NCBI GenBank assembly: GCA_027487795.1
Contig: JAIYCX010000012.1
Coordinates: forward strand, 62,001-126,000
Reading direction: 5' to 3'
Length of the DNA: 64,000 nt
DNA from: Pseudomonadota bacterium
GTDB taxonomy: Bacteria; Bdellovibrionota_C; UBA2361; SZUA-149; DAOLCO01
Positions 7,533 to 16,309 of the stretch are shown in pieces. A program made the translations under genes and the position numbers. Position 1 is the stretch's first letter; each line of letters starts with the position of its first letter. The notes under the pieces are model-generated. The model did no database searches and was not told where the DNA came from. It worked only from the letters and a program-made list of their open reading frames with translations.

Positions 7533-9440
7533 TTAAAAATCAGATAAATTTTTAGGCGGCACGGAGGCTCTTAGGGCATTGAGCACTGCGAAGATATCTA
7601 TAACTTCTTGTAAAATTGCGCCCGTTACAGGAGGTAGGTATCCAGCGGAGGCAACTGCCATTCCTATTATACTAAGAGCCATGCCCCCTACGGCGCTTTG
7701 TAATAAGATAATTCTTAATCTTTTACTAATGTGAAAAAGTATATCAACCTTACCTAGGCTACTATCAAGTATTACTGCGTCAGCTGCTTCTCCTGTGATT
7801 TCTGTATTATTACCAAATGCTATTCCAACTGTTGCCGCAGTAAGAGCTGGGGCGTCATTAATTCCGTCCCCTAGAAAGATTGTTCCGGCTTTTAATGTTT
7901 CCTTTCTTACTAGTTCTAGTTTCTGTTCTGGGCTCTGACCATAAAAAACTTCGGATATGCCGATATAGTCTGCTAAATATTTTACTTCACTTTCTCTGTC
8001 GCCAGAAACAAGCATTACCCTATGTATGTCGTGATTAGGCTTTAAATGTTTTATAAATTCTATTCCATCAGCTCTTGGTTCATCTCTAAAACGTAGAACG
8101 GCTGCAAATTTATCATCGATGATTATAAAACATTCCATACCAGAAGCGACTTCGGGTAAAGTATTCTCTAGATTTGGATAATCTTTAAGGTATTTTTTTC
8201 GACTAGTTATATGAATTCTTTTTCCTTCTACAAGTGCTTTTAGACCATTTCCAGGTAGCTCCATTACTTCTTTAGCATCTTTTATAGAGAGCTTACGAAG
8301 TGCAGCTTCTTCAAGTATAGAGCTAGAAAGAGGATGTTTTGAATATCGTTCTACGCTTGCTGCAAGAGATAATATTTCATCTTGAGAAGTAGTATTGGAA
8401 GCTCCATCAGCTAAAATTATTTCTGTAAGTTTTGGTTTGCCGTAAGTTAATGTTCCCGTTTTATCAAAAATAGCTACACTACAAGTGCTAATTTTCTCAA
8501 GTATTGCAGGATCTTTTATGATGATTCCTACTCTAGCTGCTAAGGATATTGAGCTGATTATTGCAACTGGAATTGCTATTAATAAGGGACATGGAGTAGC
8601 GACGACTAATACTGAAAGAAATCTAACCGAGTCTCCAGTAAATATCCAAGTGCCTATCGCGAGTATTAGAGCTATCGGAGTATACCAGGCTCCAAGTTGA
8701 TCACCTAGGCGTCTAATTCTTGGTTTATGTTGTTCTGAGTCTCTCATTACTTTCATTATCTTTGAGTAACGAGAGTCGCTAGCAATTTTAACACATTTAA
8801 TTGTTAGAGCTGATTCACCATTAACAGAACCAGAAAGCACTGTTGTACCAGGTGCTTTAGAAACCTGATATGGCTCTCCAGTTAAATACGATTCATCCAT
8901 AGAACCGTGCCCTTCAACGACAGTGCCATCTACTGGACATAGTGCATGGGGAAAAACAACTAATAAATCATCTATTTGAATTTCACTTATTGGAACTTCT
9001 TTTAGTCCTGTACTATCTTTTTTTTGTGCAACAGAAGGCATTCTATTTGCTAGTGCATTTAATACTGAAGAAGCACTTTTTACTGCATAGGCTTCAAGTA
9101 CTGCTCCGCCAGAAAGCATTAATACTACTAATACGCCAGCTAAATATTCGCCTAGAAAATAAGAAGTAACAATTGAGATAGCAGCTAATAAATCTGATCC
9201 GAATTCTAATTCTAAAACTTTTAAAAATAATTTCAGTACTAATGGTAAGCCACAAATTAATAGTACTAGAAGTAAATCATAATCATTTGATAAAAAATAA
9301 ATACTAGAGAACTGTTCTGGAAATATAAATTTTTCTACTAAGTGTAGAAGTACTGCTATTAGAGATATAAAAGCTATTGGCTTTTCTAGCCGCGCTATGA
9401 AGCGATCTATTATTTCTGTTAGTTCTCTTAGTTTTGACAT
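7533..9440 (-). CDS. P1B-type heavy-metal-translocating ATPase
   Basis: Inner-membrane cation pump. Visible motifs (numbered from the TTG two codons upstream): TGEP at 189-192 (actuator), TPCPL at 284-288 in the metal-binding membrane helix, DKTGTLT at 328-334 (phosphorylated Asp), HP at 371-372 (P1B hallmark) and GDGINDAP at 526-533. There is no N-terminal CxxC metal-binding domain, and the membrane motif is TPC rather than the CPC of copper pumps, so the metal is not predictable. At 635 aa it is slightly short for the family, consistent with the missing domain. I chose ATG 9440 over TTG 9446. It is the last gene of the long minus-strand train, 51 nt after the small secreted protein; co-transcription is inferred. 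Confidence 0.92.
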   Translation of the reverse strand: MSKLRELTEIIDRFIARLEKPIAFISLIAVLLHLVEKFIFPEQFSSIYFLSNDYDLLLVLLICGLPLVLKLFLKVLELEFGSDLLAAISIVTSYFLGEYLAGVLVVLMLSGGAVLEAYAVKSASSVLNALANRMPSVAQKKDSTGLKEVPISEIQIDDLLVVFPHALCPVDGTVVEGHGSMDESYLTGEPYQVSKAPGTTVLSGSVNGESALTIKCVKIASDSRYSKIMKVMRDSEQHKPRIRRLGDQLGAWYTPIALILAIGTWIFTGDSVRFLSVLVVATPCPLLIAIPVAIISSISLAARVGIIIKDPAILEKISTCSVAIFDKTGTLTYGKPKLTEIILADGASNTTSQDEILSLAASVERYSKHPLSSSILEEAALRKLSIKDAKEVMELPGNGLKALVEGKRIHITSRKKYLKDYPNLENTLPEVASGMECFIIIDDKFAAVLRFRDEPRADGIEFIKHLKPNHDIHRVMLVSGDRESEVKYLADYIGISEVFYGQSPEQKLELVRKETLKAGTIFLGDGINDAPALTAATVGIAFGNNTEITGEAADAVILDSSLGKVDILFHISKRLRIILLQSAVGGMALSIIGMAVASAGYLPPVTGAILQEVIDIFAVLNALRASVPPKNLSDF

Positions 9441-9491
9441 AATCAAAGAAAATTTATCTTTAAAGGACCAAGATAAATTTTTAGATTATTG

Positions 9492-10178
9492 TTAGCGCCC
9501 GAAGCTACTAGCTTCTCTCACGTTATTAACTGATCTAATTATCTCAGACTTTGGACTTGGTTTTGGTTCTACTTCTACATGGTTTTTAATTACAGTACTA
9601 GGGTTATTTTGAATAATACCGCCACCTACTACTGTGTTTGTCTGTATATTTTGTCTAACCTGTGTAACCGTATTACTTACTTGTGCAATATTTGTTGTTG
9701 GCTCAGACTTTTGGTTTGCAGAGCTCTCTTCTTCTCTTTTTAGTTTTTCTTCTTCTAGAGAGATTTCTCTCAGTCTAAGTTCATAATCTCTAATAGCAGC
9801 AGTTTCTTCTGCAATTTTTTTATTGCAGTTTTCACTAGTTATTGCTTCTTGATTACGCACCTCTTGTAAAAGTCTGAGATCATATTGTGCACCATATTTT
9901 TCTTTAATGTTTATAGACTTTATTTTTAAGTCATGAATAATGGACTCATTCTTAGATTTTTCTTTTACTTGTTCTACTATTTCTTCTTGAATAATAATCT
10001 CTTCTTTCTTTTCTTTTATTGGTTTATTTGAAGCTTCAAAAGACTTTTCAGCTTCAGTACAAGGCTTTGAAGTCCAAACTCCTTTGCACAAGGAAATATC
10101 CTCAGAAAGTGAAATGTTTGGCAATGCTATTATTACAGAGAAACATACACAGTAAGTATAAGAGTAAAAATTTTTCAT
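9492..10178 (-). CDS. Small secreted protein with coiled-coil segment, 228 aa
   Basis: Not recognised beyond its layout. It has a Sec signal peptide (MKNFYSYTYCVCFSVIIALPNISLS), then a short Cys pair (LCKGVWTSKPC) as in DUF4124-type periplasmic proteins. A Glu/Lys-rich coiled coil follows (about residues 105-150, RDYELRLREISLEEEKLKRE), and then a Gln/Asn/Val-rich tail. Its export makes a periplasmic role likely. It lies 40 nt behind the VWA gene and 51 nt before the P-type ATPase in one minus-strand run, so it probably belongs to the same transcript as the Bat-like genes. Confidence 0.75.
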   Translation of the reverse strand: MKNFYSYTYCVCFSVIIALPNISLSEDISLCKGVWTSKPCTEAEKSFEASNKPIKEKKEEIIIQEEIVEQVKEKSKNESIIHDLKIKSINIKEKYGAQYDLRLLQEVRNQEAITSENCNKKIAEETAAIRDYELRLREISLEEEKLKREEESSANQKSEPTTNIAQVSNTVTQVRQNIQTNTVVGGGIIQNNPSTVIKNHVEVEPKPSPKSEIIRSVNNVREASSFGR

Positions 10179-10218
10179 TGCTATTTATGTTTATGTTTCT
10201 TCAAGTATGCTTTACGCT

Positions 10219-12783
10219 TTATCTTCTCGCACTATATTTTTCTCTACTTAATACTTCTAGTACTAAAACTAATACCCAAGCAATTAAAAACGGCCAAATA
10301 GGAACTACCTTAGAAGGTTCGGCATTATCTTCAAATATCTTAATATTCTTTTCTTCGGTTTTGTTATTGCTTATAATTTGGCTTGTTTCTTGATGTATTC
10401 TACTTAAAAGGTCGTAATTTATCCCCCCGCCTTTTTTCTCTCCTAGGTCATTTAAACTAATAGTTATTCCTAGCTCGTTAAAACTAAAGTCACCTGCTTG
10501 TATCTTAGCTAAATAGTCGCCTGCCGTATTGATTTCGCCTTTTCCTATATATAGTCCTGGCTTAATTTCATTTAGTATTATCTGAGATGAGCCTTTACTA
10601 TTATCTAAGGGTGTTAAGCTAATACTGCTAGATTTATCTTTTGTTTGGCTTATTGAGGCTTTATCATAGATAAATAATTCAAACTTTATTTCACGTCCTT
10701 CGGCTGAATATCTAAAATCAAACTTTGGAATATCTTTTACTCCACCTGAACTTTTTCCATCAACATCCTTTGACATCTTACTAACTAGCGTAACCAGATC
10801 TTGCCATTTTAACCACGGAGCACTCCATCTACCTTGGATATCTGTTGCTAGGGCATAGACCTTACCATTTCCTTTTTTCCAAGAAGCAAAAAGTGGGAAT
10901 TTTTTATCGCCCTTCAATACTTCTGCTTCTAATCTAGCTGCGTCTTTTAGTTTAGTTTCTACAAATCCTGCTAGTTCAGGAGCTGGACTAAGTGATTCAA
11001 AAATTCCAGATACTGCTTTTACTGGATAAGAAGATTGTTCTTTTATGGTATCTTCTCCTACTGCAATCTTCACATCTTCTAGGAAAATTTTCGGGAGCCT
11101 TGAGGCATCAAGAGTTTGATAAAAACTACCTTTAGTACTTTTTGCTAGATATTGAAGAAAGGCAACATCCGCCTCATATCCAAGACCTACAGTTGAAATC
11201 GTAATTCCTCCCTGTCTTATTTTATTTATAGTATTAGAAAATGCGTCACTATTAGATTGAGGAATTTGCCCGTCAGTTAGAACAATAATATGTTTTCTAC
11301 CGACTTTCATTTCAGCTAATCTAAGATTAGCTAGAGCTAATGCAGGTAGTAAGTTTGTATGCCCTTCTGCATTTAAATTTGCCTGTAAGCGGTACTTTGC
11401 GTCTTTTTTTACTTCTGCTACTAGATTAATCTCAATAACTGATAATGGCCCTTGATCAAAGCCGATAACACCAACATAGTCAGTATCTTTTAATGATTCG
11501 ATAGTGCTAAGTGCCGCTAACTTAGCAGCCATGATTTTCCCTTGTTCTGCCATACTTCCAGACTTATCTATTACTATCATGACAGCGGAAGGTAGCTTTT
11601 CTACTTTAGATCTTGGCGGTACAGAAGAAAGCGGCGAGAGATCTTCTAGTATGCTGTTTGCATATTTACCTAAACCAAAACTTGAGTCGCCTCCTAGTAT
11701 ACTAAGGTCTCTTCCTGTATTGATTACATGACTATTTAATTGTTCAAGAAATTTATTACTTAAAAGATCTTTTGGTACGTCGTTTAGGATTATACTTGAG
11801 TATTGCTCTAGATTACTTGGTAAAGAATCACCGTTTTTAAGATCAATATACTCTATGTCGGTTTGTAAAACAGCAAAGATTCTTCTTAGTAAATTAGCTT
11901 CTTCTTTATTTGCATTTACTACTAGTATTTTTAAGTTTTCTTTAACATAAACCCATCTTGATAATGAGGAGTTCGTTTCTTCATCTAAAGAAATAGTTAT
12001 TTTATGTCTTCCTGGAGCTAGATTATTGAAAGTCTGATCATAAAGATTACTTTCAAAGGGTAGTAGTGAAAGCTTTTTCTTATCGATGAGTTTATTATCT
12101 AATAAAATATTTGCTTGTGAACCCTTTACTTCTTTATTGGAAGGATTTTCGATAGTATAATTAACTTTTAGTTCCTCACCTTGAGTAATTATAATCGGAG
12201 CTGTAATATTTTTTACTAATATTTCCTGCTCTCTTAGTAGGTTTGCATCTATATACAAAGGCTCAATAGTTATTCTTGATTTTTTTAATTCTCTTATTCC
12301 TTCATCTGTTACTTGAGATAGGTCTTGCCCATCTGAACATAGTTTTATTTTAGTATCTTTGTATTTTAGAGAAAGTTCTTTGAAAATTTTTCCTAGGTCA
12401 GTAAGCTTAGAGCTAATATCAGAAGATCCTAGCTTCTCCTTTGATAGGGAATCTACAGAATAATAAATAATATTTTCATCATTCGTTGACAATTTTTCAC
12501 AAGCTTTAACTGCATCCTCGCCCATACTGAGAGAACTATCAATAACAAATATCTCACCTTTAGTCGGCGTTTCTTTTGTTACTGAACTTATTTGAGGTGG
12601 ATAGATTGCAAATATTAGGAGAGAAATTTGTATGAACCTTAGAATTAAGCTGCGTTTGCTTCGTTTATTACTAAACCCTAGCCATGAAATAAATATAAAA
12701 CAAACTAATAGAAGATAAGTTAGATAACCAAATTCAAAATTAAGACTTGAACTTTCTGAAATTTTATAAGTAAAATTTAGCAT
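10219..12783 (-). CDS. VWA-domain membrane protein of the Bat-like operon, 854 aa
   Basis: Large inner-membrane protein with two N-terminal membrane helices (about 17-35 and 46-62) and a first, VWA-like region (FVIDSSLSMGEDA). An amidotransferase-like region (KILVVNANKEEANLLRRIF) and a second, complete VWA domain with MIDAS motif DKSGSM and TDG follow. A single helix near the C-terminus (PIWPFLIAWVLVLVLEVLS) closes the protein. This arrangement recurs in MoxR-DUF58-VWA operons. MIDAS residues bind Mg2+ and mediate protein contacts. Its start is 2 nt from the stop of the BatA-like gene, so translation is probably coupled. The family is linked to aerotolerance and envelope stress in other bacteria; the exact task here is inferred. 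Confidence 0.85.
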   Translation of the reverse strand: MLNFTYKISESSSLNFEFGYLTYLLLVCFIFISWLGFSNKRSKRSLILRFIQISLLIFAIYPPQISSVTKETPTKGEIFVIDSSLSMGEDAVKACEKLSTNDENIIYYSVDSLSKEKLGSSDISSKLTDLGKIFKELSLKYKDTKIKLCSDGQDLSQVTDEGIRELKKSRITIEPLYIDANLLREQEILVKNITAPIIITQGEELKVNYTIENPSNKEVKGSQANILLDNKLIDKKKLSLLPFESNLYDQTFNNLAPGRHKITISLDEETNSSLSRWVYVKENLKILVVNANKEEANLLRRIFAVLQTDIEYIDLKNGDSLPSNLEQYSSIILNDVPKDLLSNKFLEQLNSHVINTGRDLSILGGDSSFGLGKYANSILEDLSPLSSVPPRSKVEKLPSAVMIVIDKSGSMAEQGKIMAAKLAALSTIESLKDTDYVGVIGFDQGPLSVIEINLVAEVKKDAKYRLQANLNAEGHTNLLPALALANLRLAEMKVGRKHIIVLTDGQIPQSNSDAFSNTINKIRQGGITISTVGLGYEADVAFLQYLAKSTKGSFYQTLDASRLPKIFLEDVKIAVGEDTIKEQSSYPVKAVSGIFESLSPAPELAGFVETKLKDAARLEAEVLKGDKKFPLFASWKKGNGKVYALATDIQGRWSAPWLKWQDLVTLVSKMSKDVDGKSSGGVKDIPKFDFRYSAEGREIKFELFIYDKASISQTKDKSSSISLTPLDNSKGSSQIILNEIKPGLYIGKGEINTAGDYLAKIQAGDFSFNELGITISLNDLGEKKGGGINYDLLSRIHQETSQIISNNKTEEKNIKIFEDNAEPSKVVPIWPFLIAWVLVLVLEVLSREKYSARR

Positions 12784-12785
12784 CT

Positions 12786-14435
12786 CTAAACTTCCCTTCT
12801 CAGTATGATGACTAGTAACAAGTCAAGAAGTAGAACTAAGATAACTAATAGTAAAAGTGAGAGCATTAAATTTTTATTAAAAGTATTCTTTGGTGTTGAA
12901 AGCTTAATTTCTTTTAGTTCTGGGATAGTTAATTCTGTCTGAGTATGGGTTTCACTTTCTTCTAGACTAGTTGATATTTGAAGAGCACCATTTTCTAAGC
13001 TATTTTTTCCGCTGTATAGATTACTCAAAGAATTTAAGAGCAGTATGCTAGCAGCTGCATTCCTTGATCCTTCAAACGGTAGAAGATCAAAGCCATATGT
13101 AATAACTTTATAATTATTTATTACACCACAAAGAGCAATTGGTCCTTTTTCGCTCATTAGTAATAGATTTCCCCAGCTTGGAGGATCAAATACTAAAGAG
13201 TTACCAATATTAAAATTAGTGTAGTTTACATACCTTGTAATGGAGCTATAAATATCCCAACTTGTAATTTTTGGATTTTGTACTGGAGGATTTATTTTTA
13301 GATTTTCATTACTTTGATTTGGAAGAATTACGATAGTATTAGAAGTTACCTCTTTGGGAAAAGCAGTTTTGTAAAATATTTTTAATGAAGATTTAGAAGA
13401 GTTTACTTCTTTAGTAATGCTAATATTACTTTTTAAGGCTATTTCTAAAGACTTTTTAATTGTATCAAGCTCATCATAATTTAAATCTGAAATGAGCTCT
13501 ATGACATCTTTTGTTTCATTAAAGCGGACAGGAATTATGTTATCAAGTGAGATACTATCTTTAATAGATAAGGAGTAAATCTCTAAAATATATGAATCTA
13601 TAAGTGAAGATTCTATACTTGATATTGGAATTTGAAAGCTAGTCTGCTGCAGGTTTCCACTATTCGCCTGTATATTAGATTCATAGATACTTTTATTGTC
13701 TTTTTTATTTTTTAGACGGTACTTAAAAGTTGCATTTCCATTTCCTGAGTATGAATAATATAGATTACAATCGTATGTATCGGATGTTTTTGTACATAAG
13801 ATGTCATTTAATGAAATATTTCTAGAAGATACAAAAGAATCTGAAATTATTTTAATTTCGTTATTAGTATTTATTATATTTTTATCAGTCGCTAAAATTA
13901 ATTTATCAGATGGAAACTTCTTTATTGTTCCTAATAAATTTTCTTGTAACCCGTCTTCACAGTTAATAGCTTTTACTTTGCTTAAATATTCACTAGCTTC
14001 AGCTCTAGTGAGATTTTCTCTATTACCATCAAGCTCCTGAAAACAAGTAGTAACTATATTTATATTTTGCCAGTTTTGTAACTCTGTAAGAATTGAAGTT
14101 GAAGCTTTTTCAAACCTACTTTTATTAGAATCATCTACAGCTGACATACTAAGTGAATTATCAACTAAGACTGTAAGTACATTAGTTTTGTTGTTTAAGA
14201 TTAAACACAAGAGTATTGCACTGACAATCAGAAGCGCTAGAGCTTCTAAAAAAAAACGAAAGGGTATTTTAATATTTTTATGTGTAAGTACTCTTTTCGG
14301 AAGTTTTTTTATTAAAAATAAACTTAAGACTTTATTAGCCTGATTAACATTTCTATTCTTATAGGCATTATATACAAGAAATATTGATATACATGTTCCA
14401 AGTACAGTAGAGGCTATCAGTAAGGGTAAGATCAT
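12786..14435 (-). CDS. BatA-like membrane protein with VWA motif, 549 aa
   Basis: It starts with the BatA-type N-terminal pair of membrane helices (MILPLLIASTVLGTC ... and LALLIVSAILLCLIL). An outward domain with a degenerate MIDAS (VDNSLSMSAVDDS) and a long beta-rich region follow, and a C-terminal helix (LMLSLLLLVILVLLLDLLL) ends the protein. This is the organisation of aerotolerance-regulator N-terminal domain proteins. It lies between DUF58 (5-nt gap) and the second VWA gene (2-nt gap). The MIDAS is less complete than in the downstream protein, with Ser-Leu-Ser in place of Ser-Gly-Ser, so metal binding is uncertain. Confidence 0.8.
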   Translation of the reverse strand: MILPLLIASTVLGTCISIFLVYNAYKNRNVNQANKVLSLFLIKKLPKRVLTHKNIKIPFRFFLEALALLIVSAILLCLILNNKTNVLTVLVDNSLSMSAVDDSNKSRFEKASTSILTELQNWQNINIVTTCFQELDGNRENLTRAEASEYLSKVKAINCEDGLQENLLGTIKKFPSDKLILATDKNIINTNNEIKIISDSFVSSRNISLNDILCTKTSDTYDCNLYYSYSGNGNATFKYRLKNKKDNKSIYESNIQANSGNLQQTSFQIPISSIESSLIDSYILEIYSLSIKDSISLDNIIPVRFNETKDVIELISDLNYDELDTIKKSLEIALKSNISITKEVNSSKSSLKIFYKTAFPKEVTSNTIVILPNQSNENLKINPPVQNPKITSWDIYSSITRYVNYTNFNIGNSLVFDPPSWGNLLLMSEKGPIALCGVINNYKVITYGFDLLPFEGSRNAAASILLLNSLSNLYSGKNSLENGALQISTSLEESETHTQTELTIPELKEIKLSTPKNTFNKNLMLSLLLLVILVLLLDLLLVIILRREV

Positions 14436-14440
14436 TTTGT

Positions 14441-15289
14441 TTAGTAAAGCACTCTAGATTTAACTAACTTTTCAAAAAGAAAATCTTCTATTTTAGTATG
14501 TTCTTCTACTTCAAAGTAAGAGGTTTGAAATTTAGAACAAATATTTTCTAGTTCCAAGTAATGTAAGTTTGTAAGCTTCTCTAAGGCTTTAATGTCTTCT
14601 TGTCTAACTTCGCTTTCTATTATTTCTTCTGTTTCATGATCCTGTATTGGACCAAGCATTGATTCTGGTTTTGATCTAATTGAAATAACTGTAGAATCAT
14701 AGTTTTTCACTTTAAGTAGAGACAGACAGTCATGAGCTTCGTTTGTTTCAAACATGAAGTCTGAAATTATAAAAACTTTTGCAGGAAGTTTTACCCTAGC
14801 CATACATAATTTTATACTTGTAGTGAGGTTAAATGTTCCTGTAGGTAAGCTCTTGTTTAGAAGAGATTCTATTATATTAACACTTCTTGGAGAAGAAGAA
14901 GCTTGAGTAACACACACTTCTGGTAATACTAGTACTGCTCTTGTTCCACTTCTAACGGCTATATAATAAAGTGCTAGTGCTAGTTTTTTAACAAAATTAC
15001 CCTGACTAGATAGGATTAGAGATTTTGAAAAATCTAATAGAATGATAGAAGTAATTTCTTGTTCTTCTCTATATATTCTGGAATAAAGTTTTTCGGTTCT
15101 TGCTGCTGAGTTCCAATCTATACTTCTAAAATCATCACCAGGGGCATATTCTTTATATTCTGAGAACTCTAATCCCTGACCTCTTCTTTTTGATTTATGT
15201 TGTCCTTGTCTGTAGCCAAGTAGATCCTTCTTGCTTCTAAGATAAAGCTTATCTATTACTTTTATCTCAGATAAGGAAAGTAGATTCAT
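14441..15289 (-). CDS. DUF58 domain protein of the MoxR/Bat operon
   Basis: Soluble DUF58 protein (282 aa, normal length). The diagnostic stretch EYAPGDDFRSIDWNSAART (about residues 47-65) is near the N-terminus. It is followed by a VWA-like core starting at IILLDFSKSL. DUF58 genes sit directly after moxR in most genomes and are thought to bridge the MoxR ATPase and the VWA membrane proteins. Here it starts 24 nt after moxR and stops 5 nt before the BatA-like gene. Confidence 0.92.
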   Translation of the reverse strand: MNLLSLSEIKVIDKLYLRSKKDLLGYRQGQHKSKRRGQGLEFSEYKEYAPGDDFRSIDWNSAARTEKLYSRIYREEQEITSIILLDFSKSLILSSQGNFVKKLALALYYIAVRSGTRAVLVLPEVCVTQASSSPRSVNIIESLLNKSLPTGTFNLTTSIKLCMARVKLPAKVFIISDFMFETNEAHDCLSLLKVKNYDSTVISIRSKPESMLGPIQDHETEEIIESEVRQEDIKALEKLTNLHYLELENICSKFQTSYFEVEEHTKIEDFLFEKLVKSRVLY

Positions 15290-15313
15290 CTATGCTACTC
15301 TAAATAAGGGCAT

Positions 15314-16306
15314 TTATAATTTCCCGAGATCTTTAATTATCTGATCAGAGGTTACGCTATCAGCATCGGCCTGAAATTGTAATATTATCCTATGTCTCAA
15401 TGCTGGTAATAACACTTTCTTTATATCCTCTACCGCAACGTTCATTCTACCTGCTCTAAGTGCTTCTACTTTAGCAGATAGTATTACTGCTTGAGCTCCT
15501 CTAGGCCCAGGCGAAAATCTAATGTATTGCCTAGTAATGTTTGGAGCTAAGCTATTTTCAGGATTCATAGAGGTTAAGATACTAACTAAATAATCTTGCG
15601 CTGCCGGAGGTAAGATTACTTTTCTTACAAGAGTTTGCATTGCTTGCACTGTCTCAACTTCTTGTCCTGTAGGAAGAATTTGTTGTAAATTTGGTGTCTC
15701 TCTTCCTGTTGTTCTAACTAAAATTTCTTTTAGTTCATTTGCATTAGGAGAGGGAACTAAAACTTTAAAAATAAATCTATCTAGTTGAGCTTCTGGTAGT
15801 GGATATGTACCTTCAAGCTCTATTGGATTTTGAGTCGCTAAAACAAAAAAAGGCTTTGGTAGAGTATAGGTTGTTCCTAAAACAGTTACCTGCTTTTCTT
15901 CCATTGCTTCTAGTAGAGCTGATTGCGTTTTAGGGCCGGCTCTATTTATTTCGTCAGTTAGTAATAGCTGAGTGAATATTGGACCTTTTCTAAACTGAAA
16001 ATCTCTAGTTCCATCCTCTTTTACTATTAAGATTTGAGTTCCTGTTATATCAGATGGCATCAAGTCAGAAGTAAATTGAACTCTTTGAAATGTAAGGCCA
16101 AAAACTTTAGAAAATGTTCTTACTAATAATGTTTTACCGACACCAGGAGGACCTTCTAGAAGAACATGCCCACCTGCGAATAGTGCAGTCAGAGTATTAG
16201 TTATTGTCTCGTTTTGCCCAACGATTGCTTTTGATATTTCATTTTGTAATTTAGAAAAAATTTCTCTAAATTCTGATACTGCTTCATCTACTGGGATACT
16301 TGCCAT
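15314..16306 (-). CDS. MoxR family AAA+ ATPase
   Basis: MoxR AAA+ ATPase of 330 aa. Walker A GPPGVGKT is at 52-59 and Walker B LLLTDEI at 114-120, followed by NRAGPKTQSALLEAMEE. Sensor-1 region FVLATQNPIELEGTYPLPEAQLDRF is unmistakable. MoxR proteins act as chaperone-like ATPases that help assemble or insert cofactors into partner proteins together with VWA proteins. The ATG is 3 nt after the stop of the upstream Q/K/E-rich gene. This is the most conserved member of the operon. Confidence 0.96.
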   Translation of the reverse strand: MASIPVDEAVSEFREIFSKLQNEISKAIVGQNETITNTLTALFAGGHVLLEGPPGVGKTLLVRTFSKVFGLTFQRVQFTSDLMPSDITGTQILIVKEDGTRDFQFRKGPIFTQLLLTDEINRAGPKTQSALLEAMEEKQVTVLGTTYTLPKPFFVLATQNPIELEGTYPLPEAQLDRFIFKVLVPSPNANELKEILVRTTGRETPNLQQILPTGQEVETVQAMQTLVRKVILPPAAQDYLVSILTSMNPENSLAPNITRQYIRFSPGPRGAQAVILSAKVEALRAGRMNVAVEDIKKVLLPALRHRIILQFQADADSVTSDQIIKDLGKL

Positions 16307-16309
16307 TAT

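Noticed and set aside
10019-10393. 124-aa plus-strand frame opposite the VWA and secreted genes
   Set aside because: Hydrophobic antisense shadow across two real minus genes, no start signal.
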